Source: Myxococcales bacterium (lineage in GTDB: Bacteria; Myxococcota_A; Polyangia; Nannocystales; Nannocystaceae). Taken from it: a stretch of DNA of 64,000 bases. The notes under the pieces were generated by a model. The model saw only the letters and a program-made list of their open reading frames with translations, was not told the DNA's origin and did no database searches. Position 1 is the stretch's first letter. The number at the start of each line of letters is the position of its first letter. Position numbers and translations under genes: made by a program. Of this stretch, positions 35,963 through 44,474 are shown one piece after another. The DNA lies in contig JAAZXR010000010.1 of NCBI GenBank assembly GCA_014240065.1, positions 27,119 through 91,118 of the forward strand. Direction: 5' to 3'.

Positions 35963-35968
35963 GGCCGC

Positions 35969-35999
35969 AGTGTAGCGCGCGACGACGTGCACCCGTCAA
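35969..35999 (-). promoter_or_regulatory. Predicted leaderless promoter
   Basis: On the minus strand TTGACG (35994-35999), 19-base spacer, TACACT (35969-35974), then 6 bases to the GTG at 35962. The spacer is longer than the usual 17. Confidence 0.45.
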
Positions 36000-36028
36000 G
36001 CGCCTTGTCGGCGCTCCCGATGAGCCCG

Positions 36029-37738
36029 CTAGCGCGGCTCACCATCGAACCTGGTGGACGGCGAAGCATCCACCGCAGGATCGACGGGCGCCTCCTCCTC
36101 CGCCGAGGGGGACAGTGGGAGCGCCGCGCCGACGCGTTCCCCTCGAAATTCCGCGTAGGCCGCGAGCAGCGCCCTGGTGAACAATTCCCCGAGGACCTGG
36201 TGTCCGTGGTGGGTCAGGTGCGCCAAGTCTCCGCTCCCAAGGCGCGGAGAGGACCGGTTCCACCGCCCCATCGATCCCTCCCCCCCCATGGCCGCGTAGG
36301 CGTCGAAGAACGCGCAACCCGCCGTGAGCGCCTCGCTCCGCTGCAGCTCGACCATGGACGCGACCTGCGGACGGCTGACGATCCGCGCCCCCTTTCGCTC
36401 CCCGTGATCGATGATCGAGATGACGAGGCAGGACTTGACAGGGTCCGCGCTGCGCACCATCTCGAGCGTCGCGCGCAAGGTCCCTCGATAGCGATCCGCG
36501 TTGAAACCGTTGAGATCGTTGCCGCCAAACATCAGCACCGAGAGCTCCGTGCCGCGCATGCGGAACTGGCGTCGGAAATGCTCGACGTCGAAATATTTGG
36601 GCGAGAACCGGCTGGTGAACGCGCCGATCAACGCGACGCCATCCCAGACGATCCCCGGACGCTCGTGTTCGAGGACGACGCCAAAGGCGCGCGCGGACCC
36701 GCCTCCGACCGCCCGCACCCCGTATTCGTGCGGACCCGCGGGCACCGTGTAGACCTCTCGAGCCTCTCCGTCCGTCTCCGCGCGGGTGGAGATCACGCCC
36801 AACACCTCACGATCCATCTTCACCCGCAAGTCTCCGCCCTTGGGAGCCGTCGCGTACCACACCTCGAACCGATCCTCGCCGCCCGCGTCCTGCAGCGCTT
36901 CCCCCTCGCCGGGCTCACCGAAGCGAAAGCGCGTCTCGCCGCCTCCCGAAGACCACACCGTGAGTCCACCAAATCCGTAGCGCCGGTCGGCCTTGCACTT
37001 GTTGATGACGTAGCACGAGCGCCACTCCCCCTTGTAGTCCACCGACACCCCTCGGTGTCGGTAGCTCGGGTTGTTTTGCGCGAGCAAGTGAAAGCCGTGC
37101 CCGGCGTCCCCGAACCGCGCCTGCAAGCGATCCCTGATCGCGCCCGTGATCCCGTCGTTGCCGAGCACCGAGTCCCCCCAGTGACTCACGCGCAGCGGCG
37201 TAGACCGGCGCCCGATGTCCAGGAGCGTGAGCTGTTCAAAGAAGGGCTCGAGCGTCGACGCCCCTTCGACGCCCACCTTCGGCGCGTCACGAACCGCGTC
37301 TGCCGAAGCGAGCGCCGGATAGCGCGCCTGCGCCTCCTCCTGCTCCAGCGGCGGCGTCGCCTCCACCCGCACCCTCGGCGCGACTGGCTCCTCCGCGGCC
37401 GCCCGCGCGAGCGCCTCAAGCTCCCGCTGCGCCTCCTCACGCTCGACCGCCTGCGCCCCTTGACCCATAAACTCGCGCCCGATCAAATTCCAGAACGGCA
37501 CGTAACCCTCTCCTTCGCGCCACGGCTGCGCCCACTGGAAGGCGGGCACAAAATACGTGAGCATGATGCAGCTCAACATCGTCAGCACGCTCACGCCGAG
37601 CCGCCGCGCCGCCGCCGGCTCCACCTCACCCACGAGCGCGCCCGCGTCCTCCAGGGACACCGCGTCGGCGACCTCGGCGACGCCGTCAAGCAGCCCTTCA
37701 GGGCGGGGAGGTGGAGGTGTCGAGGAGCTCATCATCAC
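36029..37738 (-). CDS. Membrane-anchored SGNH hydrolase-like protein paired with an MBOAT acyltransferase
   Basis: 569 residues. A cytoplasmic N-terminus leads to one membrane helix (about 48-68, VLTMLSCIMLTYFVPAF). A long Glu/Ala-rich helical stalk (about 85-165) follows, then an SGNH domain with SHWGDSVLGND (Ser block, about 190), a beta-rich insertion, MFGGNDLN (about 415) and LAHLTHHGH (Asp/His block, about 520). This topology resembles DltD/AlgJ-type partners of MBOAT proteins. The stop of the MBOAT gene is directly before its start, so they are translationally linked. It probably completes acyl transfer to an envelope polymer or removes acyl groups; which one cannot be told. Confidence 0.8.
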   Translation of the reverse strand: MMMSSSTPPPPRPEGLLDGVAEVADAVSLEDAGALVGEVEPAAARRLGVSVLTMLSCIMLTYFVPAFQWAQPWREGEGYVPFWNLIGREFMGQGAQAVEREEAQRELEALARAAAEEPVAPRVRVEATPPLEQEEAQARYPALASADAVRDAPKVGVEGASTLEPFFEQLTLLDIGRRSTPLRVSHWGDSVLGNDGITGAIRDRLQARFGDAGHGFHLLAQNNPSYRHRGVSVDYKGEWRSCYVINKCKADRRYGFGGLTVWSSGGGETRFRFGEPGEGEALQDAGGEDRFEVWYATAPKGGDLRVKMDREVLGVISTRAETDGEAREVYTVPAGPHEYGVRAVGGGSARAFGVVLEHERPGIVWDGVALIGAFTSRFSPKYFDVEHFRRQFRMRGTELSVLMFGGNDLNGFNADRYRGTLRATLEMVRSADPVKSCLVISIIDHGERKGARIVSRPQVASMVELQRSEALTAGCAFFDAYAAMGGEGSMGRWNRSSPRLGSGDLAHLTHHGHQVLGELFTRALLAAYAEFRGERVGAALPLSPSAEEEAPVDPAVDASPSTRFDGEPR

Positions 37739-39466
37739 CTAAAACGCGAAGTAGATATTGGCCCGCGGACCAGTTAAGAGGTTCATCAATACGACCGCCA
37801 GCGCGGCGTAGGCGACGCCGATGACGGGGGCTGGGAGCGCGAGCATCCACCTGCGCAGCCGCACGTCCACCCACTCCCTGGGCGTGAAATGCCAGAACGT
37901 CCCGAACACCAACAACAACAGCATGCCCTGCTGCGACACCCACACGCCGGCCTCTCGAAGTGAGGTCGCGGGCGCCGTCGCGACCATGACCCACTCCTCC
38001 ATCCACTGCACCTTGAACAGATCTGGGCGCACCCCGCGGCCGTCCCAGCGCAGCACCTGCGCGCACATCTCCCGGGCGCTCTCGAGCGTCTCTGCGCGGA
38101 AGAAAACCCGCGACAAGACCGTGAAGTGGAAGGTCAACACCACGTGACCCACATGGTTGAGGCGGCCCCCCGTCACAGGGAACGCCGCGCAAATCCAGGT
38201 GAACGCGCCACCGAGCGCCCCCCCTCGCACCGCGAGGTCGTGTTCGAGCGCGAGCACGTGCTCCGCGAACAAGTACATGGTGAAGCCTGCGAGCGCCGCC
38301 AGGGCCGTCAACTGCAGCAGCGTGGCCAGCATCCCCCGCTCGCGGCTGCGCAGCCGATTCCAACGATTGAAGAGCATGGCGAGTCCGTGGATGTTGGAGT
38401 AGATGACAAAATTCCAGCTGGCGCCGTGCCACATCCCCACCAAGAACATCGTGAGCCACAAGTTGAAGTAGGTGCGCGCCGCGGAGCCCCGGCTCCCGCC
38501 CAAGGGAAAGAACAGGTAGTCGCGCAACCACGTCGAGAGGGTCATGTGCCATCGACGCCAAAACTCCCCCAGGCTCCGCGCCTGGTACGGACGATCAAAG
38601 TTCTCGGGGATCTTGAACCCCAAGAGCCGCGCCACGCCGATGGCGATGTCCGAGTAGCCGGAGAAATCAGCGTAGATCTGCAGGGTGAACCCGTACAGCG
38701 CCAACATATTCTCCCACGACGTATACGAGCCGGGCGTGTCAAACACGACGTCCGTGAACGCCACCGCGAGCCAATCCCCGAGCACGACCTTCTTGAACAG
38801 ACCCTTGAAGATGCGAAACAGGCCCTCGTTCACGTCCTCGAGTCGGAGGCGCGGACGCACGTGCATCTGCGGCAAAAACTCGCTCGCTCGCACGATGGGC
38901 CCCGCGACAAGCTGCGGAAAAAATACGACAAAAAAAGCGAACTTTAAAAAGCTCGGCTCGGGCGTGAGCTTGCCGCGCCACACGTCGATGGTGTAGCTCA
39001 AGCTCTGGAACGTATAAAAACTGATCCCGATGGGCAGCATCAGCTCGAGGTGCGGCGCCACCCAGGACGCGCCGAGGCCGTTGGCGACGTCCGTGAACGC
39101 CTCGAGGAAAAAATTCGTGTACTTGAAGTAGCCGAGCAACGACAGGTTGCCGACCACGCTCGCCGTGAGCCACAGGTTCCGCCTGCGCGCCGTCCGCCCG
39201 GCCCCCGCTCCCTCCTCTGCGCCGCCGGCGAGCCGGTGAATTCGAGCCGAGCACACGTAGTCGAGCACGGTGGAGAACGCGAGCAGCCCCGCGAAGTACC
39301 ACGGCGTGGGCAAGCTGCCGTCGACCGGGCGGCTGCTCGCCATATAAAAGAAGTAGCTCGCCGCGAGCACCACCGCCGTCCGCGCCCACGGGCGTCGCCG
39401 CAGCGCCCACCAGGCGCCGAGCACCGGCAGGAAAAACAGCAGAAAATCGAAGCTCGCGAACAGCAT
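37739..39466 (-). CDS. MBOAT-family O-acyltransferase (AlgI/DltB-like)
   Basis: 575 residues with about 11-13 membrane helices. It carries the AlgI-type signature RDYLFFPLGGSRGSA and the catalytic His in FLVGMWHGASWNFVIY (about residue 345). The N-terminal start MLFASFDFLLFFLPV is typical of the family. It moves acyl groups across the inner membrane onto a polysaccharide or lipid carrier. The start is supported by a TTGATA-17-TACGAC promoter ending 5 bases upstream. It is the first gene of a unit with the SGNH protein, and an acyl carrier protein gene lies 250 bases upstream in the same orientation. Confidence 0.92.
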   Translation of the reverse strand: MLFASFDFLLFFLPVLGAWWALRRRPWARTAVVLAASYFFYMASSRPVDGSLPTPWYFAGLLAFSTVLDYVCSARIHRLAGGAEEGAGAGRTARRRNLWLTASVVGNLSLLGYFKYTNFFLEAFTDVANGLGASWVAPHLELMLPIGISFYTFQSLSYTIDVWRGKLTPEPSFLKFAFFVVFFPQLVAGPIVRASEFLPQMHVRPRLRLEDVNEGLFRIFKGLFKKVVLGDWLAVAFTDVVFDTPGSYTSWENMLALYGFTLQIYADFSGYSDIAIGVARLLGFKIPENFDRPYQARSLGEFWRRWHMTLSTWLRDYLFFPLGGSRGSAARTYFNLWLTMFLVGMWHGASWNFVIYSNIHGLAMLFNRWNRLRSRERGMLATLLQLTALAALAGFTMYLFAEHVLALEHDLAVRGGALGGAFTWICAAFPVTGGRLNHVGHVVLTFHFTVLSRVFFRAETLESAREMCAQVLRWDGRGVRPDLFKVQWMEEWVMVATAPATSLREAGVWVSQQGMLLLLVFGTFWHFTPREWVDVRLRRWMLALPAPVIGVAYAALAVVLMNLLTGPRANIYFAF

Positions 39467-39471
39467 CGTGG

Positions 39472-39500
39472 GTCGTATGAACCTATCTCGCCTCTATCAA
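39472..39500 (-). promoter_or_regulatory. Predicted leaderless promoter of the MBOAT gene
   Basis: On the minus strand TTGATA (39495-39500), 17-base spacer, TACGAC (39472-39477), then 5 bases to the ATG at 39466. Confidence 0.55.
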
Positions 39501-39656
39501 CGGTGAAACAATTGAACGGTTTCAAGACGCGGCCTGAACCGCGCTCACGCGTCCACATTCAACGCATCGGCGGCGCCGCGCATTCCCCCTCGCGTCGCGC
39601 CCTCGGCCCCGAGACGACCGCCCGCGAGGCCTCGATGCTCGTCGCGGAGACACGAC

Positions 39657-39686
39657 AAAGGGCGCCCCCCGCGAACGGTGGCGCCC
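39657..39686 (-). terminator. Possible intrinsic terminator of the acyl carrier protein gene
   Basis: On the minus strand a GGGCGCC arm (39680-39686) pairs with GGCGCCC (39660-39666) across a 13-base loop and is followed by TTTGTCGTGT. The T-tract is short, so termination may be partial. It lies 31 bases after the stop of the acyl carrier protein gene. Confidence 0.45.
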
Positions 39687-39716
39687 CCTGCTTTGGCGCG
39701 GAGTCCGAGCCGAGTC

Positions 39717-39983
39717 CTAGGCCTGCGCGGCTTGCTTCTCAGTCGCGACGCGGAACAACAAATCGACGAGTTGGTTCATGTTCTCGAGCGTGTTCAGCTC
39801 GGAGCGCGGAACCTTGATCTTGAGGTCTCGCATGCTGCACGAGACGACCTCGACGATGTCGAGGCTGTTGGCACCGAGATCTTTCATGGAGCGCGATGGA
39901 TCGATTTCGACGCCCTCGAGCTCCTCGATGGTGTCTACGAGGTGGCCTTTGACAATTTCCAGAACTTGTTCGCGGTTAATCAT
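39717..39983 (-). CDS. Acyl carrier protein
   Basis: 88 residues, small acidic four-helix carrier. The phosphopantetheine attachment Ser is in LGANSLDIVEVV (about residue 39). N- and C-terminal helices match discrete ACPs. It lies between the MBOAT/SGNH pair and the FemAB-like gene, all on the minus strand, and not near fatty-acid synthesis genes. This suggests a dedicated carrier for the acyltransferase cluster, much as DltC serves DltB. A role in general lipid synthesis remains possible. Start at ATG 39983; the open frame upstream is not protein-like. Confidence 0.9.
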   Translation of the reverse strand: MINREQVLEIVKGHLVDTIEELEGVEIDPSRSMKDLGANSLDIVEVVSCSMRDLKIKVPRSELNTLENMNQLVDLLFRVATEKQAAQA

Positions 39984-40169
39984 GACTTGATATGGTGTGA
40001 AAGTGAGGGGGTGCCGGACGAGGGTCGCTGGCCCTGACATGAGGACCCGGTTGGGCGCGCATAGAAGCACATTGAAAAGGTGATTGCCAATCGGCAACAT
40101 CCCGCACACCCGCCTCCGCGCACTTTACGCAATTTGTTGACGCTCCACAAAAAACCGCTCGTTTTGGGA

Positions 40170-41330
40170 CTAGGACCCCGCTCCCGCCTTAAACGGACCC
40201 AGATCGGCGAGCTTGTTCATCCGATGTGAGGTCGCTATCTCCTCTTCACGCAGCGCCGCAGAGACCGCGTGGGACAGACCGGAGTGCGCAAACCAATGGC
40301 ACGAGTGCGTCTTGACCGGCAGGAACCCTCGCAAGAGTTTGTGCTCCCCTTGCGCACCCGCCTCAAAGCGCGGAATTCCCCGCGCGATGCAGCGTTCGAT
40401 CCCGGCGTAGTAGGCGGCCTCGAAGTGCAGAAAGGGGCGACGCACATCACACCCCCAATACCGTCCGTACAGCCCGCCCGCGGTCTCTAGATACAGGGCG
40501 CCCGCGAACAACGACCCTTGGGGGTCGAGCACGCGGCAAAATCGCAGGCGGTCAGGGGCGAGCCCGCGCAGCGTCTCAAAAAACCCCGGCTCAAGATAGG
40601 CGATCCCCCCACGCTCGCGCACAGTGCCGCGGTAGAAGCGATCGAGCGCGCGAAGATCGTCGGGGCTCATGTCGGGGCCGTCGACAAATTCCAGGGAAGA
40701 AAATGCCGCGGCCGCGCGGCGGCGCTCCTTGATGATCTGCTTGCGCTTGCGCGATCTCAGCCCGTCCAAGAAGCCCGCGAAGTCTCCGTATCCCCGGTTT
40801 TCCCAGTGAAACTGAAAGGTCGTCCGACCCAAGAACCCTCGCGCTTCCAGCGTCGCTCGCTCGGGCGCGCTGCAAAACAACCAATGAATCGACGACACCT
40901 GCTCGCGCGCGGCGAGCTCCATCAAGGCCTCGAGCATCCCCGCCAAGATCTCCTCCCGCGCCTCGGCGTCGTCCCTCGGTCGAAGCAAGATCCGCTGGCC
41001 CCCGGCCGGGGTCATGGGCACGGCGACGACCAGCTTCGGGTAGTACCTGAGCCCAGCGCGCTGCGCACCCGACGCCCACGACCAGTCGAAGATGTACTCC
41101 CCGTAGCTGTGCGCCTTCAAGTAGGCGGGGATCGCCCCGACCAAATCACCGCCGCGGCGCGCGACCACATACCGCGGAATCCACCCGCTCCCGGGCCCCA
41201 CCGAGCCCGAACGCTCGAGGGCGCGCAAGAACCCGAACTCCGTGAACGGCGAGCTGCCGTGGTCCAGCGCATCCCAATTTGCGGGGTTCACGCCGGAGAG
41301 ATCCTCAACGATGTCCACGGTCAGATCCAC
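40170..41330 (-). CDS. GNAT/FemAB-like protein (DUF482-type)
   Basis: 386 residues, cytoplasmic. The fold is the tandem-GNAT FemAB-like type. N-terminal WDALDHGSSPFTEFGFLRAL and central FAGFLDGLRSRKRKQIIKERR are hallmark segments of the DUF482 family, and YGRYWGCDVRRPFLHFEAAYY plus FEAGAQGEHKLLRGFLP form the C-terminal signature. Members are annotated as peptidoglycan biosynthesis/recognition or aminoacyl-transfer proteins, but function is mostly inferred. Start GTG 41330 is supported by TTGCTT-17-TAGACC ending 8 bases upstream; the frame runs to 41378. Divergent from clpS. Confidence 0.85.
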   Translation of the reverse strand: MDLTVDIVEDLSGVNPANWDALDHGSSPFTEFGFLRALERSGSVGPGSGWIPRYVVARRGGDLVGAIPAYLKAHSYGEYIFDWSWASGAQRAGLRYYPKLVVAVPMTPAGGQRILLRPRDDAEAREEILAGMLEALMELAAREQVSSIHWLFCSAPERATLEARGFLGRTTFQFHWENRGYGDFAGFLDGLRSRKRKQIIKERRRAAAAFSSLEFVDGPDMSPDDLRALDRFYRGTVRERGGIAYLEPGFFETLRGLAPDRLRFCRVLDPQGSLFAGALYLETAGGLYGRYWGCDVRRPFLHFEAAYYAGIERCIARGIPRFEAGAQGEHKLLRGFLPVKTHSCHWFAHSGLSHAVSAALREEEIATSHRMNKLADLGPFKAGAGS

Positions 41331-41338
41331 GCGGAGGG

Positions 41339-41367
41339 GGTCTAAGCTGTTTTCGACGACGAAGCAA
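41339..41367 (-). promoter_or_regulatory. Predicted leaderless promoter of the FemAB-like gene
   Basis: On the minus strand TTGCTT (41362-41367), 17-base spacer, TAGACC (41339-41344), then 8 bases to the GTG at 41330. Confidence 0.45.
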
Positions 41368-41444
41368 CACCCCCACACCGCCCCATCGTGCGCAAACTAT
41401 GAAAATTGCCCGGGTGGTGGCTACACTTTCCTCGGACCCTCGGC

Positions 41445-41789
41445 ATGAGCCAAGACTTCGAAAATGACCCCCAACGTGGTGTCGCGCTCCGCTCGCGCAC
41501 CGAGAAAAAAATCACGCGCCCGCGCATGTACCGCGTGCTCATTCACAACGACGACTACACACCTCAAGACTTCGTCGTGCGACTGCTTGAGACGGTGTTC
41601 CACATGACGACCAGTCGAGCCACCGCCGTGATGCTGCACATCCACAACAACGGGGTGGGCGTCGCGGGCGTCTTCACCCACGAGATCGCAGAGACCAAGG
41701 TCGCGCAGGTCCACATGGCGGCGCGGAAGAATGAGAGCCCATTGATCGCAACCATCGAACCTGAGGAGGATCCAGATGCTGAGTCCTGA
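41445..41789 (+). CDS. clpS: ClpS adaptor
   Basis: 114 residues, adaptor that delivers N-degron substrates to ClpA. The binding-pocket segment YRVLIHNDDYTPQDFVV and the conserved MLHIHNNGVGVAGVFTHEIAE are clear, and the disordered N-terminal tail (about 1-25) is of normal length. Start at ATG 41445; a TACACT hexamer (41422-41427) lies 17 bases upstream and may be the -10 box. Its 3' end overlaps clpA by 14 bases, so both are made from one mRNA. Confidence 0.95.
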   Translation: MSQDFENDPQRGVALRSRTEKKITRPRMYRVLIHNDDYTPQDFVVRLLETVFHMTTSRATAVMLHIHNNGVGVAGVFTHEIAETKVAQVHMAARKNESPLIATIEPEEDPDAES

Positions 41790-44334
41790 ATTAAAACGAA
41801 GCCTCGATCGCGCGATCACAGACACGCGAAGGCGGCGACACGAGTTCATCACCCTCGAGCACCTCTTGTACGCGCTGATCGATGATCAGAGCGCGCAGAA
41901 GGTCCTGCTCGGCTGCGGCGCGAACATCGAAGACCTGCGGCACGAGCTCGAGACCTTCCTCGATGAGACCATGGCCCAAGTCCCCGATGAGGAGGACGTG
42001 CGGCAGACCATCGCTGTCGGCCGGGTGCTCCAACGCGCTGTGCTGCACGTGCAGGGAGCAGGGAAGCCGGAGGTGACCGGCGCCAACCTGCTCGTCTCCT
42101 TGTTCGCGGAGGACGAGAGCTTCGCCGTCTACCTGCTGCTCAAGCAGAAGATCCGACGGAGCGACATCACCTTGTTCATCTCCCATGGGATCGGGAAGAA
42201 CCAAAAAGGAGCGCCCAAGAGAGCGCCCGGCGGTGAAGCGGACGACGACAACGACTCCGCGCCTGACGATCCGCTCTCCGCGTACTGCGTCGACCTGCTC
42301 GCGAAGGCGGCCAAGGGCAATATCGACACGCTCGTCGGGCGTGATGACGAGGTCACCCGCGCGGTGCAGATCCTGTGCCGTCGTCGCAAAAACAACCCCG
42401 TATTGGTCGGAGAACCCGGGGTCGGAAAGACCGCCATCGTCGAAGGGCTCGCCCTGCGGATCCACGAGGGCAAGGTCCCCTCGGCCCTGGCGGACGCCAA
42501 GATCTTCGGCCTCGACATGGGCTCGCTCCTCGCGGGCACGAAATTTCGCGGACAATTCGAGGAGCGGGTCAAGGCCGTCGTGGACGCGATCTTGGAGCAC
42601 GACAAGGCGATCTTGTTCATCGACGAGATCCACACCGTCGTGGGCGCCGGCGCCACCTCGGGCGGATCGATGGACGCGAGCAATCTCTTGAAACCCAAGC
42701 TCAACTCTGGAGAGCTGCGCTGCATCGGCGCCACGACGTTCAAAGAATTCAAGACCTCGTTCGAGAAGGATCCTGCGCTCGCCCGACGATTCCAAAAACT
42801 CGAGGTCATCGAGCCCTCCATCGAAGAGTCCATCATGATCTTGCAGGGGCTCAAGCCGCTCTACGAGGACCACCACACGGTCGAGTACACCCACGCCGCC
42901 ATCGAGCAGTGTGTCCGCCTCGCCCACAAACACCTGCGCGACCGCCGGCTCCCCGACAGCGCCATCGACGTCCTCGACGAGACTGGCGCGGCGATTCGGC
43001 TGCGCGAAGACGAGGTCCCAGAAAGCGCCGAGGTCCCAGAAAGCGCCGAGGTCCCAGAAAGCGCCGAGGTCCCAGAAAACGCCGAGGTCCCAGAAAACGC
43101 CGAGGACACCCCCGCGGAGACGCGAGCGTCCGCCCCTTCCAACGACGAAGAGCCAGGAAATGACGCGGCGAGCGAGCGCTCCGAAGACGACAAAACGAGC
43201 CCAGCCAAGGCCCTTAAAGCCAGCGAAGCGGAGCTTGAGGAGCAAGCGAAAGGCGAGCATGCCACCGCCCTCGTGGAGACGGGAGCCTCACCGGAGGACG
43301 ACCCCGCCGACGAGGTCGCCCCCGTGATCATCGACGTCACTGACGTGGAGACCGTCATCGCCCGCATGGCGAGGATCCCCGCGAAGACGGTGTCTTCCGA
43401 CGACAAGCACGTGCTGCGAGACCTCGAGGAGGGGCTGCTGCAGGTGGTGTTCGGGCAAGATGACGCCGTCTCCACCGCCGCCGCCGCCATCAAGCGCGCC
43501 CGCGCAGGCCTCGCCCGCGCCGACAAGCCCATCGGATGTTTCTTGTTCGCGGGCCCGACGGGGGTCGGGAAGACCGAGCTCGCCAAGCAGCTCGCCCGGT
43601 TGATGGGGATGCCTTTCTTGCGCTTTGACATGTCGGAGTACATGGAGAAGCACAGCGTCAGTCGACTGATCGGCGCCCCTCCAGGGTACGTGGGCTTCGA
43701 TCAAGGCGGGCTCCTCACCGACGCGGTGTCCAAGAGCCCGCACTCGGTCGTGCTCCTCGATGAGATCGAGAAGGCCCACCCCGACATCTTCTCGGTGCTG
43801 CTGCAGATCATGGACAACGCGACGCTCACGGACACGAGCGGTCGAAAGACCGACTTTCGCAACGTCATTTTGATCATGACCAGCAACGCGGGGGCGTTCG
43901 AGATGACGACGCGAAAACTAGGCTTCGGCGCGGGCGAAGAGTCCGACACCTCCGGCGCGAGCAAGGCGCTCGAGCGAGTGTTCAGCCCTGAGTTTCGCAA
44001 CCGACTCGACAAGACCATCACCTTCGCGCACCTCCCACAGCCAGTCATTAACATGGTGGCTGACAAGATGATGCGCGAGCTTGAAATCCAACTCGCCGAG
44101 CGAGATGTCCGCCTCACCTACACCGACGCGGCGCGGGACTGGATCGCGCTTGAGGGCTACGACAAGAAGTTCGGCGCGCGCCCCATGGCCCGCGCCATCG
44201 ACGAGCACATCAAGTCCAAGCTGATCGACGAGCTCCTCTTTGGCTCGCTCGAACACGGCGGCTCGGTGCACGTCGATCTCGCGAAAGACGGCGGGGGCCT
44301 CGCGTTCGAGTTCGAGGCCCTCGAGCTCGCCTAG
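41776..44334 (+). CDS. clpA: ClpA, AAA+ unfoldase of ClpAP, with acidic repeat insertion
   Basis: 852 residues, about 95 longer than usual. An N-domain (about 1-145) binds ClpS. D1 has Walker A GEPGVGKTAIVEG and D2 has Walker A GPTGVGKTELAKQ. A ClpP-binding tripeptide-type loop is present as LGF in RKLGFGAG, and the arginine-finger region PEFRNRLD is intact. Between D1 and D2 (about residues 412-515) lies an acidic insertion containing five copies of EVPE(S/N)A and further Glu/Ala-rich sequence. A strong Shine-Dalgarno (GAGGAGG) precedes the ATG, fitting its position inside the clpS-clpA operon. Confidence 0.95.
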   Translation: MLSPELKRSLDRAITDTRRRRHEFITLEHLLYALIDDQSAQKVLLGCGANIEDLRHELETFLDETMAQVPDEEDVRQTIAVGRVLQRAVLHVQGAGKPEVTGANLLVSLFAEDESFAVYLLLKQKIRRSDITLFISHGIGKNQKGAPKRAPGGEADDDNDSAPDDPLSAYCVDLLAKAAKGNIDTLVGRDDEVTRAVQILCRRRKNNPVLVGEPGVGKTAIVEGLALRIHEGKVPSALADAKIFGLDMGSLLAGTKFRGQFEERVKAVVDAILEHDKAILFIDEIHTVVGAGATSGGSMDASNLLKPKLNSGELRCIGATTFKEFKTSFEKDPALARRFQKLEVIEPSIEESIMILQGLKPLYEDHHTVEYTHAAIEQCVRLAHKHLRDRRLPDSAIDVLDETGAAIRLREDEVPESAEVPESAEVPESAEVPENAEVPENAEDTPAETRASAPSNDEEPGNDAASERSEDDKTSPAKALKASEAELEEQAKGEHATALVETGASPEDDPADEVAPVIIDVTDVETVIARMARIPAKTVSSDDKHVLRDLEEGLLQVVFGQDDAVSTAAAAIKRARAGLARADKPIGCFLFAGPTGVGKTELAKQLARLMGMPFLRFDMSEYMEKHSVSRLIGAPPGYVGFDQGGLLTDAVSKSPHSVVLLDEIEKAHPDIFSVLLQIMDNATLTDTSGRKTDFRNVILIMTSNAGAFEMTTRKLGFGAGEESDTSGASKALERVFSPEFRNRLDKTITFAHLPQPVINMVADKMMRELEIQLAERDVRLTYTDAARDWIALEGYDKKFGARPMARAIDEHIKSKLIDELLFGSLEHGGSVHVDLAKDGGGLAFEFEALELA
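43012..43101 (+). repeat. 18-base tandem repeat inside clpA
   Basis: Five exact-length copies of an 18-base unit. The first three encode EVPESA and the last two EVPENA. They lie in the inter-ATPase insertion of ClpA. Units can change number without breaking the frame. Confidence 0.95.
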
Positions 44335-44474
44335 CGGGCACAGGCCGGCTCAACCCCGCCCCCCAACACCCGCGATTTTCGCGTCTCAGGGTGGGCGCAG
44401 GCGGGTGACGCCGCATTTTGGCCGCGACCTGCGGTACCTTCCACCCTATTAAGGATCTCCCCCAGCCGTCACCG

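Noticed and set aside
35987..37777. Long plus-strand open frame opposite the SGNH protein
   Set aside because: Arg/Pro/His-rich without domain motifs; it is a shadow of the minus-strand gene, whose SGNH blocks and MBOAT coupling are convincing.
41791..43260. Long minus-strand open frame opposite clpA
   Set aside because: Residues mirror the codon bias of clpA and lack family motifs; ClpA on the plus strand has clear ATPase motifs.
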